The notes below the pieces were generated by a model, which saw only the letters and a program-made list of their open reading frames with translations, was not told the DNA's origin and ran no database searches. DNA of 64,000 nt from Tetrahymena thermophila SB210. Lineage: Eukaryota > Ciliophora > Oligohymenophorea > Hymenostomatida > Tetrahymenidae. The position numbers were made by a program, and so were the translations under genes. The stretch's first letter is position 1; the number at the start of each line of letters is the position of its first letter. The DNA is taken from positions 620,001-684,000 of the forward strand of contig NW_002476559.1 in assembly GCF_000189635.1 (NCBI RefSeq). Direction: 5' to 3'. Shown here piece by piece: positions 50,393 through 61,162 of the stretch.

Positions 50393-52493
50393 TCAATTTT
50401 TGTTTTTTTGGCCAAAATACTCTTTGGCATATTAGAATAATGAAAATTTGGAGTCTTTTTATCTGAAATATTCAGTGTATCTATGTATGAGATTTATAAC
50501 ATAAGAAATATTTTTATTTTGTAATTCATCTATTATTTCTTGAATGTCATCAAGTTCTTTATCTTTAAACGAACAGAAAATCATTTCTCTTTAGGCTAGA
50601 CTTGCAGCTACCCATTAAATCAAAAATTTTAGTTATGGGTCACCCATAAAAATACCGCATCCCCATCTTCCTGTAGAAATTTAAAACTTTTTACCATTTC
50701 CTAAAGATTGTTCAGACTAAATTAGTTCTTATCCTCCATGGAAGCCTATATATGCCTTCAATAATTCTCTAATAATGCTATTCATTCTGTACTAAATATT
50801 TTAATCATATGATTAACCATAATGAATTGCATCAATTGCCAATACAGCTGTCAATTTTCTATTTTAACTATCTAATTTTATATTGCTTTAATCTACTCTT
50901 CCTTCACAATGAAAAGAATCTCCATAACCACTATATTTTGTGTATATTTCAGATCCTATAATCATTATAGCTTCCCTATCTTCCATTTTTGGGCAAAAAA
51001 GTCTGCTAATTATTAATTCTGGACTTATCATGAATCTAATTTCTTCTTAAACTAATCCGTGATCAAGAACTCCTCCTCCTATATATATATATATACATAT
51101 ATTAAAAATAAAATTAAAGAAATATTGTCTATTTTAATCAAAAATGCATATTTCTGACATAAAATTACGCTTAAAATCAAATTATTTAAAAATCAAAATA
51201 TTTTTCATTGCTTTTTAAGTTAAATTAGTTTTTATTTTATTTATTTAAATATTCTTTACCTATATACGCATTAGCAAAGTCTAAGTGTATGGCATCTTTA
51301 AAGTCCTCAATATTTGCATCTTTTTCGTTGGTTACTTTTATAAGTTTGGTGGTGTTTTATTTCCAAAATATACTTACATCAGAGTTAGAATGGATATTTT
51401 AATCAAAAACAATTCTGTGGTAGGTAACCTTTTGTTATTCATATTCACCTGGTCTATTTTCAATAGCTTCCTTCACTGAGAGGAAGTAGTTGTAAATGCA
51501 AATAATTTTTTCTATCTTTCTATCTGACTAGTTATAATTTAAGCTTCCTGTATATAATGATTTGAAGCTATTACCATAGGGTATATTTTTAGAGATTTGA
51601 GAAGAAAGAGTACAAAAGAACATATTAGCTAAGAAAGTAGCTACCTATCTTTTAGTAAGAGTTATCTTTCCTTCTTTATTTTATACTAATATAGGAACAT
51701 CGTCTAGTTGAGTGATCTCTAAAGCTAACTTTGCTATAAAAGGTACTAAATTCTCAAAAAAATCGCTTTATTTTTCCTTCAAATAATTAGTCACAAATAT
51801 TTTAAGAGAATCTAAGTTAATATTTGATGAGCTTGTGTTAGATATTCTTATTAATTAAGTTAATTGAGTAAAAAATTCATGCCTTTTTATATGCTTTTTA
51901 TCTGCTAACTCTTTTAATATCCTTTCTTTATTGATCCATTATTTTTAATCATAATAAGGTAGTTAATAAATATTTTCTATTTTTTGTTTAGCTTATCTGA
52001 TTTCTAAAATTTATCTGATCTTCTATTACTCCTCAGTTTCAATTTCGATTTCAACCTCTAACTCTGTTTCTGTATCAGTCTCTGTTTCATTCTCATATAT
52101 TTATTTTATTGTTTTTTATAATTCTCTTCTTTTCTCTTCCCTTTCTGATGGGACACTCTCTTTATACCCATTTGAATTTTCTAAAACAGAAATCTTCTTG
52201 ATTTGCTCATCTCTTTCATCAATCATTCTTCTGCTATCATCATCTTTTAAAAATATTTTTATTACATGCAAGACTTCTCAACTTTTGAAAATCAAATAAT
52301 AAACTCCTTATAATATAATAATAGTAGTACTTTTAAATGCTTCAATAGAACTGAAATTGTTTCTAGAGGTTGACTTAACTATTCTCTCTACTTTGAAGAG
52401 ACTTGTTATTTTAGTTAATTGAGTTGTCTATGGCTTTTTTTTATTATTATTTCCAGAATTGCTCTTTTCTCCTGTTAAAAACTTTTTATTCAT
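50393..52493 (-). CDS. Poly(ADP-ribose) glycohydrolase (PARG)
   Basis: Three exons: 52493-52331, 52276-51260 and 51078-50393 (1866 nt, 621 residues). The second intron (51079-51259, GTAAAG...TATAG) cuts exactly through the active-site motif. Splicing gives DFANAYIGGGVLDHGLVQEE. The family signature GGG-x6-QEE is therefore complete at residues 394-406, including the tandem glutamates that hydrolyse ribose-ribose bonds. Downstream come RFMISPELI, YSGYGDSF, the Tyr/Phe-containing AIDAIHY stretch, TGRWGCGIFMGDP and LAQREMIFCSFKDKEL, all typical of PARG. An N-terminal ~150-residue acidic/Lys-rich region replaces the regulatory domain of animal enzymes. The 54-bp first intron (52277-52330) is chosen because it avoids an in-frame TGA; a slightly different acceptor is possible. 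The enzyme removes poly(ADP-ribose) from proteins in nucleus and cytosol. Confidence 0.92.
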
Positions 52494-53423
52494 TTTATTA
52501 GATATGTTTGATATTATTTTTTATTAATATTAATATATTATCCTTGAATGTATTTTTGTTCAAATATTGAATTTAAAACGCGCTAAGGTAATTATTAAAT
52601 TTTTATCAGTAATTAATCAGTATTGTATCTTAATTAAATTTTCTCTTTATTATTCATCAATCAAACAATCTTTCTAAGCAAGCATCAAAGTTTCATATAA
52701 AATTTAATTAAAAAGAATTTAATTCAACAACAACAAAAAAGAAAGCAAAATAAATTATTAATCTATTCAAAAAAATAAATATATATATATATAAAATAAA
52801 ATCAATGGATATCATCTTTTTTAGTAATTAATTTTGTGTCTAAAACACAAATCAAATCATAATTATAAATCTAATTGAAAATATTAATCATAACTAGTAT
52901 ATCTATTGTGTGATTATTCATTCTTTTAGTAATATATATTTTTAAAAATTGATTCATTTTTGAGTAATTTACATTTTTGGAAATAAAAATTTGTAAATAA
53001 GAATCAATTTATGAATATTCAAAGTATAATCCAATATGAATAAATACTATTTATTGCTTAATAGGATTTACAAGAATCATTTATGATTAATGTTAACTAT
53101 AAATTAATAATATCTTTAAAAATAAAATTGTTACAGAATACGTTCCATTTATTTGGAAGATTATTTTAAAATATTAAAATTAAATAATACTTTAAAAAAT
53201 AAAATACTTTTATTTTATTATAATAGCTTTTTATTTAAATACAGAAAATAATAGATATTCATAATACTTTTTTTTGTTTTTCTACGAAAGAGATAAATAA
53301 AAATCCCTTTGTAGAAAAGCAATTTAGAATTGATAACTCAAAATGGAAGATAGTATTTTTCAAACAAATTAAAAAGAAAACTTTAAAAATACTAAAACCC
53401 TTTTATTTAATAAATGATAGAAG
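52494..53423. other. Intergenic between divergent genes
   Basis: Spacer between the divergent starts of PARG and the small gene. It includes an (AT)n run at about 52780-52795. An ATG at 53343 could be the first exon of the small gene if a ~70-bp intron ends at 53420, but this is speculative. Confidence 0.5.
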
Positions 53424-53921
53424 ATGATACGAACAACGAAGAAGACAAAAATAAGTAATTAAAGCTAAAATATTTCAAGAATTTACCATTTTATTCTACT
53501 TTAGTTGTTTCCCTACGCTGATGGATGCATTCAATTAACAAACAGCAAGTAATTAAGTAATATTAGCCATTTTATAAAATAAAGTAGAATTATTTTTAGA
53601 TTTTAAAGTTTTTATGAAAATAAAATTAATGATTTAGTTAATTTATATACCCATTTTTATTTAAAAAGTTGATTCATAGGTGAAGAATTAGGATAATAAT
53701 AATTTACTTTCTAATAATATACTTTAAAGAAATGATAGGTTATTTATTTAGATATTTACAATCTTATTTATATATTTTTAAAAATAATTTTAAGGACTCA
53801 AGTTTAGTAATTTCAAGATAAGAAACCCTACAGCCAACCTAATCCTAAACTAGAAAAGTTTTCTTTCCTATTCGGCGAATATGAAAAAAGCATTAAAAAA
53901 ACTAATAATACTATTAATTGA
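53424..53921 (+). CDS. Small two-exon gene of unknown function
   Basis: Exons 53424-53548 and 53795-53921 (252 nt, 83 residues) are joined by a 246-bp intron (GTAATT...TTAAG). The splice turns NSK into NSKTQVQQFQ with the frame kept, and the second exon (DKKPYSQPNPKLEKFSFLF then GEYEKSIKK) shows strong codon character and ends in TGA where the base composition drops. The first exon contains FPYADGCIQLTNS. The first ~25 residues look less coding, so a different start (for example an upstream mini-exon) is possible. No known family was recognised; the protein is soluble and basic. Confidence 0.5.
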
Positions 53922-54639
53922 TAATAACGTATCAAGTAATTATAATTATATATTCTAATTTATCTCTTAATTGATATTTTTGTGTTTGCTTCGTTTTTAT
54001 TTTAAAAAATAAAAATATTTTGTATTAAAAATATATTTAAAATAAACAAAAAATAAATTTATTTTTACTTTATTTTTAAAAATTAAATCATATAATTTTT
54101 TTAATTTATTTTTCAATCATTTTAAAAAATATTTTTTTAAATTTAAAATAAAAAAGCAAACAATAATTTTTTTATCTTGACTAATTCAATTTATTTTTAA
54201 TATTTATATTTTATTTTTTTTAAAATCATTTTTTTTAAAAATAAAATTCAAACAAAATATTTTGAAATTGAATAAATATAAAAGCATTATTCTTTTTTGA
54301 TTATTTTTATTTCAAAAAAAAGTATAATGTTTGTAATTTTAATTAATTAAATATGAATGATATAACATGTTAAGATTAACTTAAATTTTTTAAATATGGA
54401 TTTGGATAAAAACCAGTAATTAACTAATTTATTTTTAACAAAAAAAAATTAAAGATATTTTATTAATAATTTCATATTTTGATATAAATTTATATGAAGA
54501 ATTAATTAATTCATAATATCAAATTAAAAACAAAGGCTAATATGAAATTTATTTTACAGTTCAATAAAATTATATTAATTAGTTAATTTACTTGCTTTTT
54601 TTACTAACCTATTTGCTTTTTATTTTTATTATTTCAAAC
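53922..54639. other. Spacer left of the antigen array (type I module)
   Basis: Very A/T-rich DNA. The part from about 54240 to 54600 resembles the 3' flanks of other array members: a TTCAAACAAAATATTTTGAAATT module, the GATAAAAACCAGTAATTAACTAATTTATT stretch and AAGGCTAATATGAAATTTATTTTACAG near the gene end. The array repeat therefore starts left of the first gene. Confidence 0.7.
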
Positions 54640-54993
54640 TCACAAAAATAAAGCAGCAAAAATGGCTGCAGAGGCTATAAGAAGCTTAGCACTGCTTTTA
54701 ACAATACATTAAGAATTGTCAGAGCTAGCTTGTGTTTTAGCAGGGTTAGCACTAGAATTGCAAGAAGTACAAGCATTAGTTGAAATAGTTGCACCTGATG
54801 CTGTCAATTATGAACAGTCAGCGATGGCACATTTTGTTCCAGAAATTTACCAGTTATCAGTCTTAGCACCAGATTTACCACAATTAGCATCATTGCAAGC
54901 ACCATTTTTAAGGCAATCAATATTAGTAGTTCCTGCAGTAGCAAGTGAAACAGCGAAAAGGCAAAACAAAGCGAAAATAATCTTGGAGTTCAT
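54640..54993 (-). CDS. GPI-type Cys-rich surface protein, immobilization-antigen-like, copy 1
   Basis: Single exon of 117 residues, ATG at 54993, TGA at 54640-54642. Residues 1-20 are a signal peptide (NSKIIFALFCLFAVSLATA). The mature part has eight cysteines (27, 33, 38, 55, 60, 75, 78, 96) and many small and polar residues. Residues ~100-117 (SSAKLLIASAAIFAALFL) are a hydrophobic tail ending at the stop, as in GPI-anchor signals, with Ser100/101 as likely attachment sites. This is the plan of Tetrahymena immobilization (Ser) antigens, though shorter than the classic ones. Residue 54 is Lys (AAA). The gene is on the minus strand like all other copies, with a conserved upstream block about 550 bp away. 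The opposite strand is also open but is only a shadow. Confidence 0.85.
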
Positions 54994-55460
54994 TTTTTTT
55001 ATTTGAAGAATTTTTTTTTAAGTTTATTATTATTTTAATTTTTAATTTATTTTAATTCATATTTGTTTTAAGATTTGGTTGTAATTTAAAGCTTACGAAA
55101 ATATCTTAAACATTTATAAATTTTAAGTTTATTGGTACTACTGATTGGAATGGCTAAACTGATTAATTTATTTTGATATTTTCTTTTAATCTATACTAAA
55201 ATAAAACAAAGTAGGTTTGCTGTTTTTGTCTATTTCAATTAAATTGATTTCCATCAAAGTAAAAGAATGCTAATATTTTATAAAAATAAACTAAGAAAAA
55301 ATGAATGCTAATTTGAATTTAAAATAACTAATTCATATTTTCAAAGAAATAAAATATTTTAATAAATACTTTAATTAAGATAAAAATTTTGATTTAAACT
55401 TTGATGATGATTTTTGAAAGTAATATTTCTACACAAATACATTAAAATAAAACTATAAAT

Positions 55461-55610
55461 TTGATATAAGCTACCTTATGTAGCATTAGATATTTATATT
55501 GCCAGCCTAATGTAATTTTTAAAAATTAAAAATTAAAATTTGCGGTGGTTATTCAAATTTCAAAATCAGATATGACAGAATTTATTAATTAACCTAATTT
55601 AATTAAAATT
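55461..55610 (-). promoter_or_regulatory. Conserved block upstream of antigen copy 1
   Basis: This block holds GATATAAGCTACCTTATGTA, CAGCCTAATGTAATTTTTAA and TGCGGTGG (55541-55548), then TTATTAATTAACCTAATTTAATT. It recurs at nearly the same distance upstream of every array copy while the surrounding A/T-rich DNA varies. GC-containing motifs are rare in this genome, so conservation suggests a promoter or other control element. The function is inferred. Confidence 0.5.
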
Positions 55611-55684
55611 TAATGTTTTAACTTGAAACAAATTTACTATTTTGATGTGTTAAATCTAATTGGATTTACTCTAACAATTATTTG

Positions 55685-55710
55685 TAACCAATCAAATCAT
55701 AAGTGCAGTA
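55685..55710. promoter_or_regulatory. CCAAT-containing conserved element, copy 1
   Basis: The element TAACCAATCAAATCATAAGTGCAGT begins here and recurs upstream of copies 2, 4 and 5 but not of the copy just right of the gap. Its CCAAT core and position about 690 bp upstream of the start fit a regulatory role only loosely. Confidence 0.4.
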
Positions 55711-56312
55711 AAAAATTGAAGTAAAATTAATATTCCTTAATAAAATATGTTATAAAATTCTAAATTATTAAACTATAAACGTTAAATACAATTTTTATAT
55801 CTAAAAATCTTTTTTATGATAGCAAATTTAAATTTTTAAGTGTTTTTTTATAAATTTTTATAAAATAAATTTATTATTTTATTACTTTAGACATAAAAAT
55901 TATTATTTTTTTTAAATCATTTTTTTGAAAAATAAAATTCAAACAAAATACTTTGAAATTAAAAAAATATCAAAGCATTATTTTTTATAGATTATTTTTA
56001 TTTCAAAAAGTATAATAATTGTAATTTTAAGTAATTAAATATTATATGACAGGTTAAGATTGACTATCAAAATATGTATTTAGATAAAAACCAGTAATTA
56101 ATTTATTTATTTTAACAAAAAAATTTAGGATATTTTATTAATAATTTTATATTTATATATATTTGTATGAAGAATTAATTAATTCATAATATCAAATTAA
56201 AAACAAAGGCTAATAAGAAATTTATTTTACAGTTGAATAAAATTATATTAATTAGTCAATTTACTTGTTTTTTTTACTAACATACTTGTTTTTTATTTTT
56301 ATTTTTTCAAAC

Positions 56313-56666
56313 TCATAAAAATAAAGCAGCAAAAATGGCTGCTGAGGCAATAAGTAGCTTAGCACTACTTTTAACAATACATTAAGAATTATCAGAGCTA
56401 GCTTGAGTTTTAGCAGGGTTAGCACTAGAATTGCAAGAAGTACAAGCATTAGTTGAAATAGTTGCACCTGATGCTGTCAATTATGAACAGTCAGCAATAG
56501 CACATTGTGTTCCAGAAATTTACCAGTTATCAGTCTTAGCACCAGATTTACCACAATTAGCATCGTTGCAAGCACCATTTTTAAGGCAATCAATATTAGT
56601 AGTTCCTGCAGTTGCAAGTGAAACAGCGAAAAGGCAAAACAAAGCGAAAATAATCTTGGAGTTCAT
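56313..56666 (-). CDS. Immobilization-antigen-like surface protein, copy 2
   Basis: Intact 117-residue copy, ATG at 56666, TGA at 56313-56315 (codon pair TTA TGA rather than TTG TGA). It has the same signal peptide, eight mature cysteines and hydrophobic GPI tail as copy 1. Residue 54 is Gln, encoded CAA. Its bases 56392-56666 and the adjoining spacer to 57281 are repeated exactly right of the assembly gap. It probably reaches the cell surface, and closely similar copies allow gene conversion or alternative expression, as known for ciliate surface antigens. Confidence 0.85.
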
Positions 56667-58147
56667 TTTTTTTATTTGAATAATTTTTTTTTTAGTTTAT
56701 TATTATTTTAATTTTTAATTTATTTTAATTCATATTTGTTTTAAGATTTTGTTACAACTTAAAGCTTATAAATATTTCTTATACATATATAAATTTTAAA
56801 TTTATTGATAATACTGATTGGAATAACTAAATTAATTAATTTATTTTGATATGATCTTTTTATCTATTATACTAAATGTTTTTTAAATTGTAAAATTTAA
56901 AAATAAAGTAAAATAGGCTTGCTAGTTTTGTCTATTTCAATTAAATTGATTGCAATCTAAGTAAAAGAGAATGCTAATGTTTTATAAATAAAACAAGCTA
57001 AGAAAAAATGAAAACAAATTTGAATTTAAAATAACTAATTCTTTTATTCAAAGAAATAAAATATTTTTATAAATACTTTAATTCTGATAAAAGTTTCGAT
57101 TTAAACTTTGATGATGATTTTTGAAATTAATATTTATACATAAATACATAAAAATAGAACTAAATATTTGATATAAGCTACCTTATGTATCATTAGATAT
57201 TTTTATTGTCAGCCTAATGTAATTTTTAAAAATTAAAAATTAAAATTTGCGGTGGATATTCAAATTTCAAAATAAGATATTACAGAATTTATTAATTAAC
57301 ATAATTTAATTAAAATTTAAAGTTTTAACTTGAAAAAAATTAATTATTTTGATGGTTTAAATATAATTGGATTTACTCTAATAATTATTTGTAACCAATC
57401 AAAATCACAAGTGCAGTATAAAATTGAAATAAAGTAATATGTATCTATTAATAAATAAAATATGATGATAAAATTCTAAATAATTAAACTTTCAACATTA
57501 AATACTAATTTTTTTATCTAAAAATTATTTTAATGATAGCGAATTTCAATTTTTAAGTTTTTTTAAATATCTTGTAAAATAAATGTTATTTTGATAGATT
57601 TAACATAATAATTAAGTACAATATAAATTTATAAATGAATAAAATATAATTTGCTATAAATAATGTTCAAATACGCAACGATTATTACTAAGATAAACAA
57701 AATTGAGCTTTAATAAAATAGATTTAAAAAAATTATCTAAGGTAAATTTAATAAATTCGTGTAAAATATTAAATAAATATTAAAAATTATTTTTTTTTTA
57801 CAATTTTTACTTTAAAGAAGCATTTTATTTGGAGGGTATTATTTTAAAACATTTTAAAAACTTTTTATCAAATTTATAATTAAAATTAATTTAAATTTTG
57901 AAAAAATAGATTTAAATTATTTATTAACTAATTTATCTTTAACAAATAAATTTAGGATATTTTATTAACAATTTCTTATTTAGATATAAATTTTGTATGA
58001 AAAATTAATTAATTCATAATATCAAATTAAAAAACTAAGGCTAATATGAAATTTATTTTACTTACAATTCAATAAAATTATATTAATTAGTTAATTTAGT
58101 TGCTTTCTTTTCTAGCCTACTTGTTTTTTATTTTTATTTTTTCAGAC
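56667..58147. other. Array spacer 2-3 (1481 bp, type II)
   Basis: The upstream region of copy 2 with the conserved block (TGCGGTGG at 57248-57255) and the CCAAT element at about 57391-57417. It then carries a type II module at about 57637-57800 (AATATAATTTGCTATA..., ATTATTACTAAGATAAACA) that is absent from type I spacers but present right of copy 5. The segment 57282-57980 is missing from the otherwise identical sequence right of the gap. Confidence 0.8.
57248..57255 (-). promoter_or_regulatory. Conserved TGCGGTGG block upstream of antigen copy 2
   Basis: The core of the conserved upstream block lies about 582 bp from the copy 2 start. The flanking GATATAAGCTACC and CAGCCTAATG elements are also kept (about 57170-57300). 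Confidence 0.45.
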
Positions 58148-58331
58148 TCACAAAAACAAAGCAGCAAAAATGGCTGCACTGGCAATAAGAAGCTTAGCAC
58201 TGCTTTTAACTATACATTAAGAATTATCAGAGCTAGCTTGAGTTTTAGCAGGGCTAGCACTAGTATTGCAAGAAGTACAAGCATTAGTTGAAATAGTTGC
58301 ACCTGATGCTGTCAATTATGAACAGTCAGCA
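58148..58331 (-). CDS. Immobilization-antigen-like gene, copy 3A, 3' part up to the gap
   Basis: The stop and the last 60 codons are present (GPI tail and cysteines from residue 60 on); the rest falls into the N gap. Together with its 3' flank, 57977-58331 is identical to 59318-59672, which is the same part of copy 4. This fragment may therefore be the beginning of copy 4 seen twice rather than a separate gene. Confidence 0.6.
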
Positions 58332-58431
58332 NNNNNNNNNNNNNNNNNNNNNNNNNNNNNNNNNNNNNNNNNNNNNNNNNNNNNNNNNNNNNNNNNNNNN
58401 NNNNNNNNNNNNNNNNNNNNNNNNNNNNNNN
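58332..58431. other. Assembly gap of 100 N
   Basis: Exactly 100 unknown bases, the conventional placeholder for a gap of unknown size. It lies inside an antigen gene. The two flanks overlap by 105 nt in gene coordinates (58227-58331 and 58432-58536) and differ there at two positions, so no simple filling of the gap gives one gene. Confidence 0.95.
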
Positions 58432-58706
58432 TCAGAGCTAGCTTGAGTTTTAGCAGGGTTAGCACTAGAATTGCAAGAAGTACAAGCATTAGTTGAAATA
58501 GTTGCACCTGATGCTGTCAATTATGAACAGTCAGCAATAGCACATTGTGTTCCAGAAATTTACCAGTTATCAGTCTTAGCACCAGATTTACCACAATTAG
58601 CATCGTTGCAAGCACCATTTTTAAGGCAATCAATATTAGTAGTTCCTGCAGTTGCAAGTGAAACAGCGAAAAGGCAAAACAAAGCGAAAATAATCTTGGA
58701 GTTCAT
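58432..58706 (-). CDS. Immobilization-antigen-like gene, copy 3B, 5' part from the gap
   Basis: The ATG at 58706 and the first 91 codons are present: signal peptide and seven of the eight mature cysteines, residue 54 Gln (CAA). It is base-for-base identical to 56392-56666 of copy 2, and the identity continues to 59321. It may be copy 2 assembled a second time. Confidence 0.6.
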
Positions 58707-59488
58707 TTTTTTTATTTGAATAATTTTTTTTTTAGTTTATTATTATTTTAATTTTTAATTTATTTTAATTCATATTTGTTTTAAGATTTTGTTACAACTT
58801 AAAGCTTATAAATATTTCTTATACATATATAAATTTTAAATTTATTGATAATACTGATTGGAATAACTAAATTAATTAATTTATTTTGATATGATCTTTT
58901 TATCTATTATACTAAATGTTTTTTAAATTGTAAAATTTAAAAATAAAGTAAAATAGGCTTGCTAGTTTTGTCTATTTCAATTAAATTGATTGCAATCTAA
59001 GTAAAAGAGAATGCTAATGTTTTATAAATAAAACAAGCTAAGAAAAAATGAAAACAAATTTGAATTTAAAATAACTAATTCTTTTATTCAAAGAAATAAA
59101 ATATTTTTATAAATACTTTAATTCTGATAAAAGTTTCGATTTAAACTTTGATGATGATTTTTGAAATTAATATTTATACATAAATACATAAAAATAGAAC
59201 TAAATATTTGATATAAGCTACCTTATGTATCATTAGATATTTTTATTGTCAGCCTAATGTAATTTTTAAAAATTAAAAATTAAAATTTGCGGTGGATATT
59301 CAAATTTCAAAATAAGATATTTAGATATAAATTTTGTATGAAAAATTAATTAATTCATAATATCAAATTAAAAAACTAAGGCTAATATGAAATTTATTTT
59401 ACTTACAATTCAATAAAATTATATTAATTAGTTAATTTAGTTGCTTTCTTTTCTAGCCTACTTGTTTTTTATTTTTATTTTTTCAGAC
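58707..59488. other. Array spacer 3B-4 (782 bp), shortened
   Basis: 58707-59321 equals 56667-57281 and 59318-59488 equals 57977-58147, with 699 bp missing between. The junction is a 4-bp TATT shared by both ends. It keeps TGCGGTGG at 59288-59295 but lacks the CCAAT element and the type II module. Confidence 0.9.
59288..59295 (-). promoter_or_regulatory. Conserved TGCGGTGG block upstream of copy 3B
   Basis: Same block as in the other spacers, about 582 bp from the 3B start. The CCAAT partner element is absent because of the 699-bp deletion. Confidence 0.4.
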
Positions 59489-59842
59489 TCACAAAAACAA
59501 AGCAGCAAAAATGGCTGCACTGGCAATAAGAAGCTTAGCACTGCTTTTAACTATACATTAAGAATTATCAGAGCTAGCTTGAGTTTTAGCAGGGCTAGCA
59601 CTAGTATTGCAAGAAGTACAAGCATTAGTTGAAATAGTTGCACCTGATGCTGTCAATTATGAACAGTCAGCAATGGCACATTATGTTCCAGAAATTTACC
59701 AGTTATCAGTCTTAGCACCAGATTTACCACAATTAGCATCATTGCAAGCACCATTTTTAAGGCAATCAATATTAGTAGTTCCTGCAGTAGCAAATGAAAC
59801 AGCGAAAAGGCAAAACAAAGCGAAAATAATCTTGGAGTTCAT
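59489..59842 (-). CDS. Immobilization-antigen-like surface protein, copy 4
   Basis: Intact 117-residue copy, ATG at 59842, TGA at 59489-59491. The signal peptide has Phe at residue 17 (VSFATA) instead of Leu. All eight mature cysteines are kept. Residue 54 is Gln encoded by TAA, so the same site is AAA, CAA or TAA among copies. Its last 184 nt and 3' flank are identical to copy 3A left of the gap. Confidence 0.85.
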
Positions 59843-61162
59843 TTTTTTTATTTGAAGAATTTTTTTTTTAAGTTTATTATTATTTTAATTTTTGATTTAT
59901 TTTAATTTATATTTTTTTTAAGATTTGGTTGTAATTTAAAGCTTACTAAAATATCTTTAACATTTATAAATTTTAAGTTTATTGGTACTACTGATTGGAA
60001 TTACTAAAATGATTAATTTATTTTGATATGATCTTTTTATCAAAACTAAATGTTTTTTAAATTGTAAAAGTTAAAACTAAAGCAAAATAGGATGTTTATT
60101 ACACTATATTTCAATTTTTAATTTATTGCAATTAAAGTAAAATAAAATGCTAATATAAAATAAAAAATAAACAAAGAAAAAATGAACGCAAATTGAGTTT
60201 ATAATAATTTATTCATATTTTCTAAGAAATAAAATATTTTTTATAAATACTTTAATTATGATAATTAAGCTTTGATGATTATTTTTGAAAGTAATATTTA
60301 TGTATAAATACATAAAAATAATATGATAGATTTGATATAAGCAACCTTATGTAGCATTAGATGTTTGTATTATCAACCTAATGTAATTTTTAAAAATTAA
60401 AAATTAAAATTTGCAGTGGTTATTCAAATTTCAAAATCAGATATGACAGAATTTATTAATTAACATAATTTAATTAAAATTTAAAGTTTTAACTTAAATC
60501 TAATTGGATTTACTCTCACAATTATTTGTAACCAATCAAATCATAAGTGCAGTTTAAGAGTGAAATAAAATTATATGCCTCTGTTAATAAAATATTATTT
60601 TAATATTCTAAGTAATTAAACTATCAACGCTAAATCCTAATTTTTATATCTAAAATTATTTTTATGATAACGAATTTAAATTTTTAGTTGTTTTTTTTAA
60701 ATATTTGTAAAATAAATATATTATTTTAATACCTTGACATAATAATAATTATTTTTTTTTGAATATTTTTTTTGAAATATAAAATTCAATCAAAATACTT
60801 TGAAATTAAAAAAATTTAAACATAATTTTTTTTTTATTGTTTATTTTATTTAAAAAAAGTATAATAAATATAAATTTAATTAATTAAATAAGATAAGACA
60901 TTTATTTTAAGATTAATTTTTAAAATATTATTTAGATAAAAACAAGTAATTAACTAATTTATCTTAAACAATTTGTAAATTTTATTAACAATTTATTATT
61001 TAGATATAGATTTTGTATGAAAAATTAATTAATCCATAATATCAAATTAAAAACAAAGGCTAATATGAAATTTATTTTACAGTTCAATAAAATTATATTA
61101 ATTAGTTAATTTAGTTGCTTTCTTTTCTAGCCTACTTGTTTTTTATTTTTATTTTTTCAGAC
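59843..61162. other. Array spacer 4-5 (1320 bp, type I)
   Basis: It carries the conserved block with TGCAGTGG (60412-60419, one base different), the CCAAT element at about 60528-60554 and the type I module near 60770-60960. Length and order match spacer 1-2. Confidence 0.8.
60412..60419 (-). promoter_or_regulatory. Conserved block upstream of antigen copy 4 (TGCAGTGG variant)
   Basis: The core of the conserved upstream block lies about 570 bp from the copy 4 start, with one G-to-A difference. Flanking GATATAAGCAACCTTATGTA and CCTAATGTAATTTT are kept. Confidence 0.45.

Larger units (their letters stand above)
54994..56312. other. Array spacer 1-2 (1319 bp, type I)
   Basis: The upstream region of copy 1, followed by the 3' flank of copy 2. 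It contains the conserved block at about 55461-55610, a CCAAT-containing stretch at 55685-55710 and, near copy 2, the type I module (about 55920-56110). Its length is within 1 bp of spacer 4-5. Confidence 0.8.

Noticed and set aside
54716..55006. Plus-strand open frame repeated in every array unit (also near 56431, 58471, 59607, 61281)
   Set aside because: It is the antisense shadow of the minus-strand antigen gene. The minus strand has signal peptide, cysteine pattern, GPI tail and TGA stop, while the plus frame has none of these and recurs only because the gene does.
58266..58520. Frames that read through the N gap
   Set aside because: They cross 100 unknown bases whose length is only a placeholder, so the joined reading has no meaning.
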